Position numbers and translations under genes: made by a program | Notes under the pieces: generated by a model | Databases searched by the model: none | Seen by the model: only the letters and a program-made list of their open reading frames with translations | What the model was told of the DNA's origin: nothing | In this document: one piece after another, positions 25,637-33,043 of the stretch | Numbering within the stretch: the first letter of the stretch is position 1 | Layout of the letters: each line of letters opens with the position of its first letter | Assembly: GCA_964542915.1 (NCBI GenBank) | Contig: CAZIVP010000027.1 | Location: forward strand, 1-37,247 | Direction: 5' to 3' | DNA from: CAZIVP01 sp964542915 | GTDB taxonomy: Bacteria; Calditrichota; Calditrichia; Calditrichales; Calditrichaceae | Length of the DNA: 37,247 nucleotides

Positions 25637-26359
25637 TTGGATAAATTTCCGTCTGAAGTAATTGATAAGCTAAGGAACTACGTTTACCGGCTCATCGATC
25701 CGCGCAATGGCGAGACTTTTTACGTTGGTCGGGGGGTTGGAAACCGTCTTTATTCCCACATTCGTGACGAACTGGGGAAAGAATCAGACGAAGTTGGCGA
25801 TAAATTGAGAAGAATCAGGGAAATCCGTCTTGCTGGCTTTGAGGTCGCCCATGTCGTGCATCGGCACGGAATGGAGCCATCCGTGGCGAAAGAGGTAGAA
25901 GCTGCACTTATTGATGCGTATCCAGGGCTCACAAATTTGATCGGTGGGGAAGAGAGCGGTGATCGTGGTGCAATGCATGCGGATGAGATTGTTCGGGAGT
26001 ATCTCGCTGAGCCGGCGGTTTTTGAGCATCGGGCGCTGTTGATCAGCGTAAACAGGAGTGCGTCCGAGCGCCCGCTCTATGAAGCGACACGATTTGCCTG
26101 GAAGCTTAGTCAAAAACGGGCGAAAGAAACAGAAGTTGTTCTCGCATCTGAAAAGGGAGTTATTCGCGGCGCCTACATTCCTGAAAAATGGATGGAAGCT
26201 ACAAGCGATAATTTCCCGGGCCGCCCTGATCGACCTGGAAGACTGGGATTCAGCGGTCGTGAAGCACCACCCGAAATATGGAGCATGTATGTTGGACGGC
26301 GAATACCTGATGAATACCGCTTCGGCACTGCCAACCCTATTCGCTATACATGGAAATAG
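25637..26359 (+). CDS. Cassette 3: GIY-YIG (COG3680/LEM-3-like) protein
   Basis: 240 aa starting at TTG with GAGGAG 5 bases before it; this ribosome site decides the start. The N-terminal ~105 residues are a GIY-YIG nuclease fold: YVYRLIDP (15-22), TFYVGRGVGNRLYSHI (27-42), the acidic residue in AKEVEAALIDAYPG, and the Asn in LTNLIGGE. The C-terminal half (RALLISVNR ... LGFSGREAPPEIW ... GTANPIRYTW) is typical of the COG3680-like group and has no known function. GIY-YIG proteins cut DNA in restriction, repair and mobile elements. The 5' TTAGAGC and 3' GCTCTAAC boxes pair, marking it as a true cassette. Confidence 0.8.
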   Translation: MDKFPSEVIDKLRNYVYRLIDPRNGETFYVGRGVGNRLYSHIRDELGKESDEVGDKLRRIREIRLAGFEVAHVVHRHGMEPSVAKEVEAALIDAYPGLTNLIGGEESGDRGAMHADEIVREYLAEPAVFEHRALLISVNRSASERPLYEATRFAWKLSQKRAKETEVVLASEKGVIRGAYIPEKWMEATSDNFPGRPDRPGRLGFSGREAPPEIWSMYVGRRIPDEYRFGTANPIRYTWK

Positions 26360-26365
26360 GACCAT

Positions 26366-26439
26366 GCTCTAACAAATGGCTGTTGTCGGACGCACCTACG
26401 CTGGCGCTCCGGTGCGCCGCAAAGCCAAGGCGTAAATAC
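26366..26439 (+). other. attC site 3, right end degenerate
   Basis: R'' GCTCTAAC begins 6 bases after the GIY-YIG stop. The stem is clear: GGCTGTTG with CAAAGCC, and CGGACGCACC with GGTGCGCCG, leaving an extra A as in site 1. The right core should read GCGTTAGAGC-like but is GCGTAAATAC. Similarity is lost at the crossover point. Confidence 0.65.
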
Positions 26440-26534
26440 ATGTATTCAATATCGAATTAAGATAAAACCAAAATTGGGAAGTAAAATGCAACATTCGATT
26501 CCAGAGACAGACCATAACATTCAAGGGTGATTTT

Positions 26535-27455
26535 ATGAAAAACATTTTTCTTTTAGATGGCGGCGTTGGCCAGGAAATCTATAAACGCGCCGGAAAACCG
26601 GCCAGCCCCATGTGGTCCGCTCAAGTAATGATGGACACCCCCGAAGTCGTAAAAGAAGTCCATCAGGATTTTATTAAAGCCGGGGCGCGTATCATTACCA
26701 TTAACAGTTACACATGCACGCCAACGCGTCTTGAGCGCGATAGTCAAATTCAATGGTTTGAAAAACTACAGCACCAAGCCTTACATGCGGCATCGGGTGC
26801 AAGAGATGAACTGGGGTTGACCGCTGATGATGTTTCGATTGCAGGATGCCTGCCGCCCTTAATCGGAAGCTACACCGTCGATGAGCGTGCTTTTTCTGAA
26901 TTGAAAAGGGAGTACGAACAAATCGTAGCCATCCAGGCGCCCGTTGTCGATCTGTTTCTGATTGAAACCATCTCAAATGTTAAGGAAGCGAAAGCGGCCG
27001 TTGAGGCGGCACTGCAAGGCGGCCAACCGGTCTGGCTAAGTTTAACGCTATCCGATAGCCACCCCAATCAACTCCGTTCAGGGGAAACGATTGAGGAAGC
27101 GCTGAACGCATTAAAAAAGTACCCCCTGGGAGCGCTATTGTTCAATTGCTCTTTTCCGGAAACCATCGATCAGGGTTTACTCTCATTAAAGCATTTGGAT
27201 ATGCCCTATGGCGGTTACGGCAATGCCTTTACGTCTATCAACGCTCTCAAGCCGGGAGGAACGGTTGATGTACTATCAGCCCGAGACGATATGGACGAAA
27301 AAACATATGCTTTACATGTCATGGATTGGATACAAAAGGGAGCTACCGTCGTTGGCGGGTGTTGTGAAGTAGGCCCTTCATATATTAATTATATCCATAA
27401 ACAATTACAATCAGAGCATTATAACATTGTCTCTCTTAAACAAGAAAGCGGCTAA
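26535..27455 (+). CDS. mmuM: Homocysteine S-methyltransferase
   Basis: 306 aa, pterin-independent homocysteine/selenocysteine methyltransferase fold. The N-terminus FLLDGGVGQEIYKR is the family's LLDGGxxxxL strand. Zinc ligands are visible as Cys205 (LLFNCSFPE) and the pair Cys276-Cys277 (VVGGCCEVGPSYI). The enzyme moves a methyl group from a donor such as S-methylmethionine to homocysteine, giving methionine. AAGGGTG upstream supports the ATG. It is richer in GC than cassette 1. It follows the damaged attC 3, so whether it is a cassette or a chromosomal insertion is uncertain. Confidence 0.88.
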   Translation: MKNIFLLDGGVGQEIYKRAGKPASPMWSAQVMMDTPEVVKEVHQDFIKAGARIITINSYTCTPTRLERDSQIQWFEKLQHQALHAASGARDELGLTADDVSIAGCLPPLIGSYTVDERAFSELKREYEQIVAIQAPVVDLFLIETISNVKEAKAAVEAALQGGQPVWLSLTLSDSHPNQLRSGETIEEALNALKKYPLGALLFNCSFPETIDQGLLSLKHLDMPYGGYGNAFTSINALKPGGTVDVLSARDDMDEKTYALHVMDWIQKGATVVGGCCEVGPSYINYIHKQLQSEHYNIVSLKQESG

Positions 27456-27786
27456 CAATGTATATGCGAGAATGCTCCCTAAACGGTCGCACGACAATTA
27501 ATAAAAATATATAACGAATAAGGTTAGATTGTGAGAGCGGAGCGATCCACAAGCTGAACCGTTTGTTGGACAAGCCCGGCCCGGTTAGCCCTAAGAAAAT
27601 ATCTTCTCGGAATAGCCTCTTTAAGGAAGGTTTTTTTAAAGATTTTACACCCACAATTCTGAAAACGGGCGGAATATTATAAAATTGTTTGACACGAACC
27701 GGTCATCTCGGACGCACCTCTCCCATTGAAAGTTTATAAGAACGGCAGATGCCTATGTAAAAGAACAGTATTTCGCGCCTTGCGCT
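27456..27786. other. Non-coding stretch after mmuM, possible attC remnant
   Basis: GGCTAAC (27450-27456, overlapping the mmuM stop) and GTTAGCC (27584-27590) are reverse complements, and GTTGGAC lies at 27565. The intervening bases do not form a nested stem, so I cannot call an attC. No gene is seen. Confidence 0.35.
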
Positions 27787-28149
27787 CTAAGCTGGCTTCG
27801 GTATAGGTAAATGGAAACCTGGTGACAGACCAACCATCATAATATCCATCGGCGACCTGATAGCGGGAATATTGTCCCATTCTTTTTTGAGCTCATGGGT
27901 ATAGAAGAATTTTAAACCGTACAAATCAAGTTTGACGGTGCTCCAGGAAGCTTTATGTTTGAACTGATGGAAATAGTCAAGCAGTTCATCGTAAGTTAAG
28001 TCATCGATCCGTAGATCAAAATAGGCAGCGATGCGTCGGACACCCCTGGCATAAGCCTCAATGGTTTTGGGTCGTATGCCTTTTAGTTTAAGATGTTTGC
28101 AGTGTTGCCGGTAATAGGCATCGAATTTTGTTTGTGCGCAATGGTTCAT
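27787..28149 (-). pseudogene. Truncated tyrosine recombinase (N-terminal domain)
   Basis: 120 codons. Residues ~1-100 are a phage-integrase N-terminal SAM-like domain: YYRQHCKHLKLKGIRPKTI, AYARGVRRIAAYFDLRIDDL, STVKLDLYGLKFFYTHEL and WDNIPAIRSP. It resembles the integrases associated with IS91-like elements. After IRSP the sequence changes abruptly (MDIMMVGLSPGFHLP...) and the catalytic domain is missing. GGAGG 8 bases before the ATG shows the 5' end is intact. It is antisense to all surrounding genes. Confidence 0.75.
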
Positions 28150-28278
28150 TAAATTCTACCTCCAAATAAGAAAATGAATTTTAGTAAATTAACAGGTACA
28201 ATTTAACTACAGATTCAAATATGAGGGACTGAAGACAGAAAGATAGGCGATTGAATTTTTCTCCGCGCCGGCGGCTTC

Positions 28279-28373
28279 GTCCAACAATGTGTTCAACAAG
28301 GACCTCACGCGTGGCATGAGTTGGCAAAGTGAAGCGTATCAAGCGTTTGGGCCTCTTATTCCAATTGTTATGT
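28279..28373 (+). other. Possible attC site before the DUF6933-like gene
   Basis: GTCCAAC (28279-28285) and GTTATGT (28367-28373) fit R'' and R' patterns. AACAAT pairs with ATTGTT next to them. The inner pairing is weak. The right core GTTATG matches the CCATAAC that follows the next gene in reverse complement, as expected for one cassette. Confidence 0.45.
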
Positions 28374-28387
28374 ACTAAGCTTTAATT

Positions 28388-28897
28388 ATGGCAATAATTC
28401 ATTGTACACAAAAACTTCTTTCCGAGTTGAAAACGAAGCCTGTTGAAACGGATTTCAAAACCGATCCTGCAGGTAATTGGCATGCGAATATTTTTAGAAT
28501 TGACCGTCGAAAATGCCTCTTTTTCACACATTCAGAAACTCTGTTTTCCTTTATAGTGCCCGCCATTACAAAAAACCAGCTTACCTATTTCGATGAGCTC
28601 TTCAGGCAAACTGTTTTTAAAAGTCTGGTTCGGGAAGACTTTCCTCAAGATCTTATAGAAATTATGCTAAAAGCGAATCAGGATATAATTATTGCCAGGT
28701 CTAATAATCGAAGGGTACTTGGTTCAATGAATGATCTTATTTATCAGAGTAAATATAATATTGCCGCACAAGGTGGTTTGATACATTCAGATTTAGAACA
28801 GATCAATTACGACTTAAATCGAACTCCGATGAAAGCAATAAAATACGGTATAAGCGCCACTCAACTCAGAAAATTTTTACAACATCTTAGGCCATAA
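28388..28897 (+). CDS. DUF6933-like protein
   Basis: 169 aa, soluble, starting MAIIHCTQKLLSEL. The body has NWHANIFRIDRRKCLFFTHSETLFSFIVP, then LFRQTVFKSLVREDFPQDLIEIML and RRVLGSMNDLIYQSKYNI. This matches my memory of DUF6933, a family of unknown function seen in mobile and cassette contexts. No catalytic motif is evident. Just after the stop, GGCCATAACATTGGCC resembles an R'' box (CCATAAC), supporting a cassette. Confidence 0.65.
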   Translation: MAIIHCTQKLLSELKTKPVETDFKTDPAGNWHANIFRIDRRKCLFFTHSETLFSFIVPAITKNQLTYFDELFRQTVFKSLVREDFPQDLIEIMLKANQDIIIARSNNRRVLGSMNDLIYQSKYNIAAQGGLIHSDLEQINYDLNRTPMKAIKYGISATQLRKFLQHLRP

Positions 28898-29511
28898 CAT
28901 TGGCCTTCAACATGACGGAGTCCGCATGGTGATCGCTCATCATGCTTCGTGGACCGCAGCTTAAATGCGGACGTTTTTGCTACGCAATCCAATGAAAAAA
29001 GAAAAGATAGAATTCATTTCCGCAAGGTTGTTAATTCATGCCTGGGCCGCTTCGGTACATCGAGCTCATTTTTACGGAGAGAAGCGGCGACCTTCAAGGC
29101 CATCCGTGGCCGCAAAATGGAGCCCTGGATTTTATGTATGGAAGGATATAAGTTCGGAACGGCATAAAAACGGGTGAATCTTTCATTAAAATATTACTGG
29201 CGTCCCGGACTGATCGTTGAACCGCCGCATTGTCCCATAGATAGAATTATAATAGGCAAAACCGGATGCAATGGTAAAATTAACTGGACTCAAATTTTAA
29301 GAAGACGGGAATACAAAGCAATCATAAATGCAGTAAAACCGCGGCACAAAAGAAAGAACTCTGGATTCCGGTTGGGAATTGACGCACGACGCCAGGCGAT
29401 AAAAGCCACTCCAAACGAATCCGCCACACGCCTTTTAAACCGCTTTGATCCGTGCGTTAGTGTTTCAAAATAAATTTGCAATAGCCATATATTTAACCCA
29501 TCTTGATATGT
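28898..29511. other. 614-bp stretch without a confident gene
   Basis: It begins with an attC-like left end (GCCATAAC) and an inverted pair GTCCGCAT / ATGCGGAC (about 28919-28972) but no clear R' box. Two open frames overlap by GTGA at 29174 (28965-29177 and 29174-29473). The second contains IDRIIIGKTGCNGKINWTQIL, which could be the remnant of a real protein. Neither has a good ribosome site, so no gene is called. GTTAGTG at 29456 may be a cassette boundary. Confidence 0.4.
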
Positions 29512-29700
29512 ATGAAAACGACATTAAACATCGATGAAAACATTCTTGAAAAAGCAAGGTCGCTAACCGGCGTCAAAGAAAAAACCAAACTGGTGAGAAT
29601 GGGTCTTGAAACTCTGATTGCCGTAGAAAGCGCCAGGAGACTATCTAAATTAGGTGGTACGGAAAAAGATTTAAAACGGATACCAAGAAGAAGGTATTAG
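29512..29700 (+). CDS. vapB: VapB-family antitoxin
   Basis: 62 aa from the ATG at 29512; a TTG 9 bases earlier is not needed. MKTTLNIDENILEKARSLTG is a ribbon-helix-helix DNA-binding start as in the VapB/COG5450 group, followed by KTKLVRMGLETLIAVESARRL and a basic tail KRIPRRRY that would contact the toxin. It lies 3 bases upstream of the PIN toxin. It would neutralise VapC and bind its own promoter. Confidence 0.85.
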   Translation: MKTTLNIDENILEKARSLTGVKEKTKLVRMGLETLIAVESARRLSKLGGTEKDLKRIPRRRY

Positions 29701-29703
29701 TCG

Positions 29704-30057
29704 ATGACATTGGTTGATACTTCTGTCTGGGTTGACCACCTTAATAAAAATGATGTTTTAGTGGTTAACTTGCTCGAAGAATTTACCGTTTGCGTACACC
29801 CATTTATTATAGGTGAATTAGCTTGTGGTTCTATGAAAAACAGATATGAAATCTTAAAATTATTATTAAACCTTCCTCAGGTAACTGTGGCCACAAATGA
29901 CGAAATAGTATCGTTTATCGACCGACATCAGTTGTTTGGTAAAGGTTTAGGCTATATTGATGTTCATCTCATAGCTTCGTGTATGATGGATAAGATCAAT
30001 CTATATACCAGAGATAAAAAATTAAGCGGGGTAGCTCAAAATTTTAATATCATATAA
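29704..30057 (+). CDS. vapC: VapC-family PIN-domain toxin
   Basis: 117 aa PIN-domain ribonuclease. The acidic metal-binding residues are visible: Asp5 (LVDTSVW), Glu38 (IIGELACGS), Asp86 (GYIDVHLIAS) and Asp104 (YTRDKKL). VapC toxins cut tRNA or rRNA to stop growth when the antitoxin is lost. The pair is compact and complete, as often found in integron arrays, where such pairs stabilise cassettes. Confidence 0.88.
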   Translation: MTLVDTSVWVDHLNKNDVLVVNLLEEFTVCVHPFIIGELACGSMKNRYEILKLLLNLPQVTVATNDEIVSFIDRHQLFGKGLGYIDVHLIASCMMDKINLYTRDKKLSGVAQNFNII

Positions 30058-30237
30058 AGTTCGAATCAGGAACATCAACGGCGACGCCTTCACGCGTTGG
30101 CTTTGCGGATCGCCGGAGATGGGGTTTGGGGGCGCGCCATTTGCCAGGTTGACGGTGGGGGTGCAGAGAGCGTTATGCGCAAAACGTTGGCCCCAGGAAT
30201 CTAACCCGTTAAATGATATAATATTCACAGGGAAAAA

Positions 30238-31083
30238 ATGAAAAAGCCATACAATGTTGAAGTAAATGAGAAAGTCATTATCGGAAATGATCTGCCCTTT
30301 GTGCTCATCGCTGGTCCTTGTCAGTTGGAGAGTCGAGATCATGCGCTTTTAATGGTAAAGTCCCTTGTCGACATTACAAATGATCTAAACATCCCATTTA
30401 TTTTCAAGACATCATTTGATAAAGCTAATCGCAGTAGCGGCCGTTCGAAAAGAGGCCTAGGTTTAGAAAAAGCCATTGATATCTTCAAAGAGATAAAGGA
30501 GCGTTTCGGTTGCCCAATATTAACCGATGTCCACACGGAGGCTCAATGCGAACCGGTTTCGGCTGCTGTTGATGTTTTGCAAATCCCCGCTTTTTTATGC
30601 AGGCAAACCGATTTCGTTGTAGCTGTTTCTAAAACGGACAAAACAGTTAATGTTAAAAAAGGACAATTTCTTTCGCCCTGGGAAGTTCAGAATATAATTG
30701 ATAAAATTGAAGGCGCCGGGAACCACAGAATATTGCTCACGGAGAGGGGTGTTTCATTCGGCTATAACACATTAATAGTTGATCCTATATCCATTCCCAT
30801 TATGTCTAAAACAGGGTATCCGACGGTAATAGATGCTACCCATGCCGTTCAACAACCGGGTAGATTGGGAAAGACAACAGGCGGAAACAGGAAAATGGCG
30901 CCTATTATTGCACGGTCTGCCGTTTCAAACGGCGTCGGCGCCGTTTTCATTGAAACTCATAATGAGCCTGATAATGCTCCTTCCGACGGTCCCAATATGA
31001 TGCGTCTTGATGAAATATACGATTTATTGAAAATACTTAAAGAAATTGATAGCATAGCCAAAAGGAATCCCGTAACTATTTAA
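30238..31083 (+). CDS. kdsA: 3-deoxy-8-phosphooctulonate synthase
   Basis: 281 aa. Makes Kdo-8-phosphate from arabinose-5-phosphate and phosphoenolpyruvate for LPS inner core. Motifs: VLIAGPCQLES (24-32), FKTSFDKANRSS (56-67), PILTDVHTEAQ, IPAFLCRQTD, VDPISIPIMS and ATHAVQQPG. Cys28 in AGPC marks the metal-dependent class; metal-independent enzymes such as E. coli's have Asn there. AGGG 5 bases before the ATG supports the start. It is followed by an attC, so this appears to be a metabolic gene carried as a cassette. A second chromosomal copy elsewhere would be expected. Confidence 0.93.
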   Translation: MKKPYNVEVNEKVIIGNDLPFVLIAGPCQLESRDHALLMVKSLVDITNDLNIPFIFKTSFDKANRSSGRSKRGLGLEKAIDIFKEIKERFGCPILTDVHTEAQCEPVSAAVDVLQIPAFLCRQTDFVVAVSKTDKTVNVKKGQFLSPWEVQNIIDKIEGAGNHRILLTERGVSFGYNTLIVDPISIPIMSKTGYPTVIDATHAVQQPGRLGKTTGGNRKMAPIIARSAVSNGVGAVFIETHNEPDNAPSDGPNMMRLDEIYDLLKILKEIDSIAKRNPVTI

Positions 31084-31087
31084 TGGC

Positions 31088-31218
31088 GCCCAACGAACCG
31101 CTCCACCCGAGCAAAAACGCGTTGCCTGCTTCCGCTCCGGATATGTATCCGACCAACTTTCTTAGTTATTAAAGATTCAGGCCGCTTTGTTTTTGTCAGG
31201 TGAATTCAGACGTTGAGC
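31088..31218 (+). other. attC site downstream of kdsA
   Basis: A 131-base site from GCCCAAC (31088-31094) to GTTGAGC (31212-31218). Pairings: CAACG with CGTTG, CACC with GGTG, and GCAAAAACGCGTTGCCTG with CAGGCCGCTTTGTTTTTG with small bulges. An inner CGGATA-TG-TATCCG hairpin is present. It separates kdsA from the methyltransferase gene. Confidence 0.7.
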
Positions 31219-31231
31219 ATGAGAAAAACGT

Positions 31232-31948
31232 ATGGCTGATAAAAAAACAACCTTAACCGTGTCCGAGGCTGAAGCGTACTACAATCGCTTCGGCAAAAAG
31301 CAGGATAGTCAGGGATTCTATGAAGAGCCGGCGCTGAATGAACTGATTACCCATGCCGGATTCCGGGATGCCGAAAGGGTTTTCGAGTTCGGATGCGGAA
31401 CGGGTAAGTTCGCCGCACGCCTCCTGAAAGATCATCTGCCAACCTCCGCAAGCTATATTGGCTGCGACGTTAGCTCCGTAATGGTTGACCTTGCTTCGCA
31501 ACGCCTCCAAAAGTTTTCCGGGCGTATAAAAGTAATGCAGACAGACGGCGCCGTGCATTTTCCGTTATCCGAGCGCTCGACCGATCGTGTCATTTCCAGC
31601 TATGTACTGGATCTCCTGCCGGAAGAAGACATCCGGGCTTTTTTTACGGAAGCGTATCGCGTCCTCACCCCGGGCGGCAGAGTTTGCCTGGCGAGCCTGA
31701 CACACGGGAAGACCCTGCCGTCGCGGATCATATCTTCACTCTGGATGGCCGTATTCCGCATACGTCCGTCTGTTGTGGGTGGCTGCCGCCCTATTCGACT
31801 CGATGCATACATAGATAAAGATCGCTGGAAGTTGGAACACAGTAAAGTAGTGACGCCCTTCGGCGTACCTTCGGAAGCGCTGGTTTTATCTCCGAAGGCT
31901 CTGCCGGACGATGCCAATGCAGCCGACGGTCGCCCGGCAAGCGGCTGA
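31232..31948 (+). CDS. Class I SAM-dependent methyltransferase
   Basis: 238 aa. SAM-binding motif I is VFEFGCGTGKFA (about 50-61). YIGCDVSSVMVDLA is the acidic post-I strand. RVISSYVLDLLPEED and YRVLTPGGRVCLASL match UbiE-like methyltransferases. The substrate is unknown. The C-terminal ~60 residues (MAVFRIRPSVVGGCRPI ... ADGRPASG) are atypical and the last 15 may be read-through of a boundary. The preceding attC ends 13 bp before the ATG. The ribosome site is weak. Confidence 0.78.
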   Translation: MADKKTTLTVSEAEAYYNRFGKKQDSQGFYEEPALNELITHAGFRDAERVFEFGCGTGKFAARLLKDHLPTSASYIGCDVSSVMVDLASQRLQKFSGRIKVMQTDGAVHFPLSERSTDRVISSYVLDLLPEEDIRAFFTEAYRVLTPGGRVCLASLTHGKTLPSRIISSLWMAVFRIRPSVVGGCRPIRLDAYIDKDRWKLEHSKVVTPFGVPSEALVLSPKALPDDANAADGRPASG

Positions 31949-31997
31949 TGGGTGTCATACGCAAACAAACCTTATCGACTCCAACGACCGGGCAAAT

Positions 31998-32213
31998 ATG
32001 AAATTGAAGGCAAGCAAGTCGGATCAATTCATTCAATTTTTTTTGAAAGAACATGCCGTTTTGTTTTATATTGGCGTGCCAGCACTTTTGTTGTGTGTAA
32101 TAATGGATGAAATAGTACGAACCTACAGGAACAGGGTCTTTCAAAGAAGATATAGTAGCAACACGCAACATATTGACGGTCCATGTTTCCGGGATTTTGC
32201 TGATTATTTTTAG
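31998..32213 (+). CDS. Small single-span membrane protein (hypothetical)
   Basis: 71 aa. One hydrophobic segment (HAVLFYIGVPALLLCVIMDEIV) is followed by a basic, Arg-rich soluble tail. No family is recognised and there is no clear ribosome site. It lies in the plus-strand cassette run, preceded by CTCCAAC (a possible R'' box near 31978) and followed by AAACGTTGGGGC (near 32322, a possible R' box). Modest confidence that it is expressed. Confidence 0.4.
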   Translation: MKLKASKSDQFIQFFLKEHAVLFYIGVPALLLCVIMDEIVRTYRNRVFQRRYSSNTQHIDGPCFRDFADYF

Positions 32214-32611
32214 AGAAAGCGCCTGGCGGAAAGCACAACCGGTCAGATGAAGGAAAATATAAACAATGGTGTTTATGCGGGAATATATCCGATAGAGTTT
32301 ATAACAAACGTTGGGGCACATGCTAAAAAAAGACAACGGACACGTTGATAATGAGGAGTAACGACAAATATATCGTAACACAGACCGACTTAATGGACAG
32401 ACTAACTGGGCTTGACCAACAGTGCAACCGGACAAAAACGATTGACAAAGAAGAAAAAATAAAACCCCCCCGCTTCGCATTTTTAGTCCCGAAAGCTTTC
32501 GGGACTGCCAGCGCACATTGCACACATTTGCAAAGCCGCAAAGGCCGTCCCGCTGACAAAGCTTTGCAAAAGAGTGCAATTTTACCAACGCATAAAAAAT
32601 CAGACACATAG
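32214..32611. other. 398-bp non-coding stretch with strong dyads
   Basis: No gene is called. It holds a cassette-boundary-like CGTTGGGGC near 32322, a 20-bp perfect palindrome GTCCCGAAAGCTTTCGGGAC (32486-32505) and a large hairpin at 32518-32579. It ends at the vsr start, so it probably contains the promoter of the restriction operon. Confidence 0.5.
32518..32579. repeat. Large imperfect hairpin
   Basis: TTGCAC-ACA-TTTGCAAAGC (32518-32536) pairs with GCTTTGCAAA-AGA-GTGCAA (32561-32579). The arms are 6 and 10 bp with one symmetric 3-base internal loop and a 24-base apical loop. Such folds are used by single-strand recombination sites and small mobile repeats. No U-tract makes it a terminator. 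Confidence 0.7.
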
Positions 32612-33043
32612 ATGGCGGACATTCATAACAAAAAGATACGCAGCTATAATATGAGTAAGATCAGGTCAAAGAACACAAAACCTGAATTACTTGTTCGTAA
32701 GCATCTGTTTTCTAAAGGTTTTAGATACCGGTTGCATCGTAAGGATTTGCCGGGTAAACCGGACGTGGTATTTTCGAAATACAATACTGTAATCTTTATT
32801 CATGGCTGCTTCTGGCACGGCCATGAGGGATGCCGATACTTTGTGATACCAAAAACAAGGACAGAATGGTGGGTAAATAAAATTAACCGTAATAAAGAAC
32901 TGGACAGGAGAAATATAGCAGCATTAAAAGAATTAGGCTGGCGGATAATTACAATATTTGAATGTGAATTAAAAAATACTAAATTTGAGAAAACAATGGA
33001 AACCTTGATTAAAGAATTAAAAAGTGGAAATACCAATCATTGA
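32612..33043 (+). CDS. vsr: Very short patch repair (Vsr) endonuclease
   Basis: 143 aa. Vsr nicks beside T:G mismatches created by deamination of 5-methylcytosine and usually accompanies a Dcm-type methylase. The sequence fits along its length: MSKIRSKNTKPELLVRK, FRYRLHRKDLPGKPDVVF with catalytic Asp51, VIFIHGCFWHGHEGCRYF with His69, PKTRTEWWVNKI, and GWRIITIFECELK. Asp51 and His69 fall at the same numbers as in E. coli Vsr. It overlaps the methylase gene by 20 bp, indicating translational coupling. Confidence 0.95.
   Translation: MADIHNKKIRSYNMSKIRSKNTKPELLVRKHLFSKGFRYRLHRKDLPGKPDVVFSKYNTVIFIHGCFWHGHEGCRYFVIPKTRTEWWVNKINRNKELDRRNIAALKELGWRIITIFECELKNTKFEKTMETLIKELKSGNTNH

Noticed and set aside
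27450..27590. attC between GGCTAAC and GTTAGCC after mmuM
   Set aside because: The end boxes pair perfectly but the interior pairs only in crossed order (GCTCC/GGAGC and AAACGGT/ACCGTTT), so no cruciform stem forms.
28965..29473. Two overlapping frames (70 and 99 aa) between the DUF6933-like gene and vapB
   Set aside because: There are no good ribosome sites and composition is uneven. IDRIIIGKTGCNGKINW may be a gene remnant but cannot be supported.
30057..30075. tRNA-like TTCGAATC after vapC
   Set aside because: Only the T-loop-like octamer is present; no acceptor, D or anticodon arm can be drawn.
32345..32611. 88-aa frame before vsr
   Set aside because: It crosses the palindrome and the large hairpin, has low-complexity content and no family resemblance.
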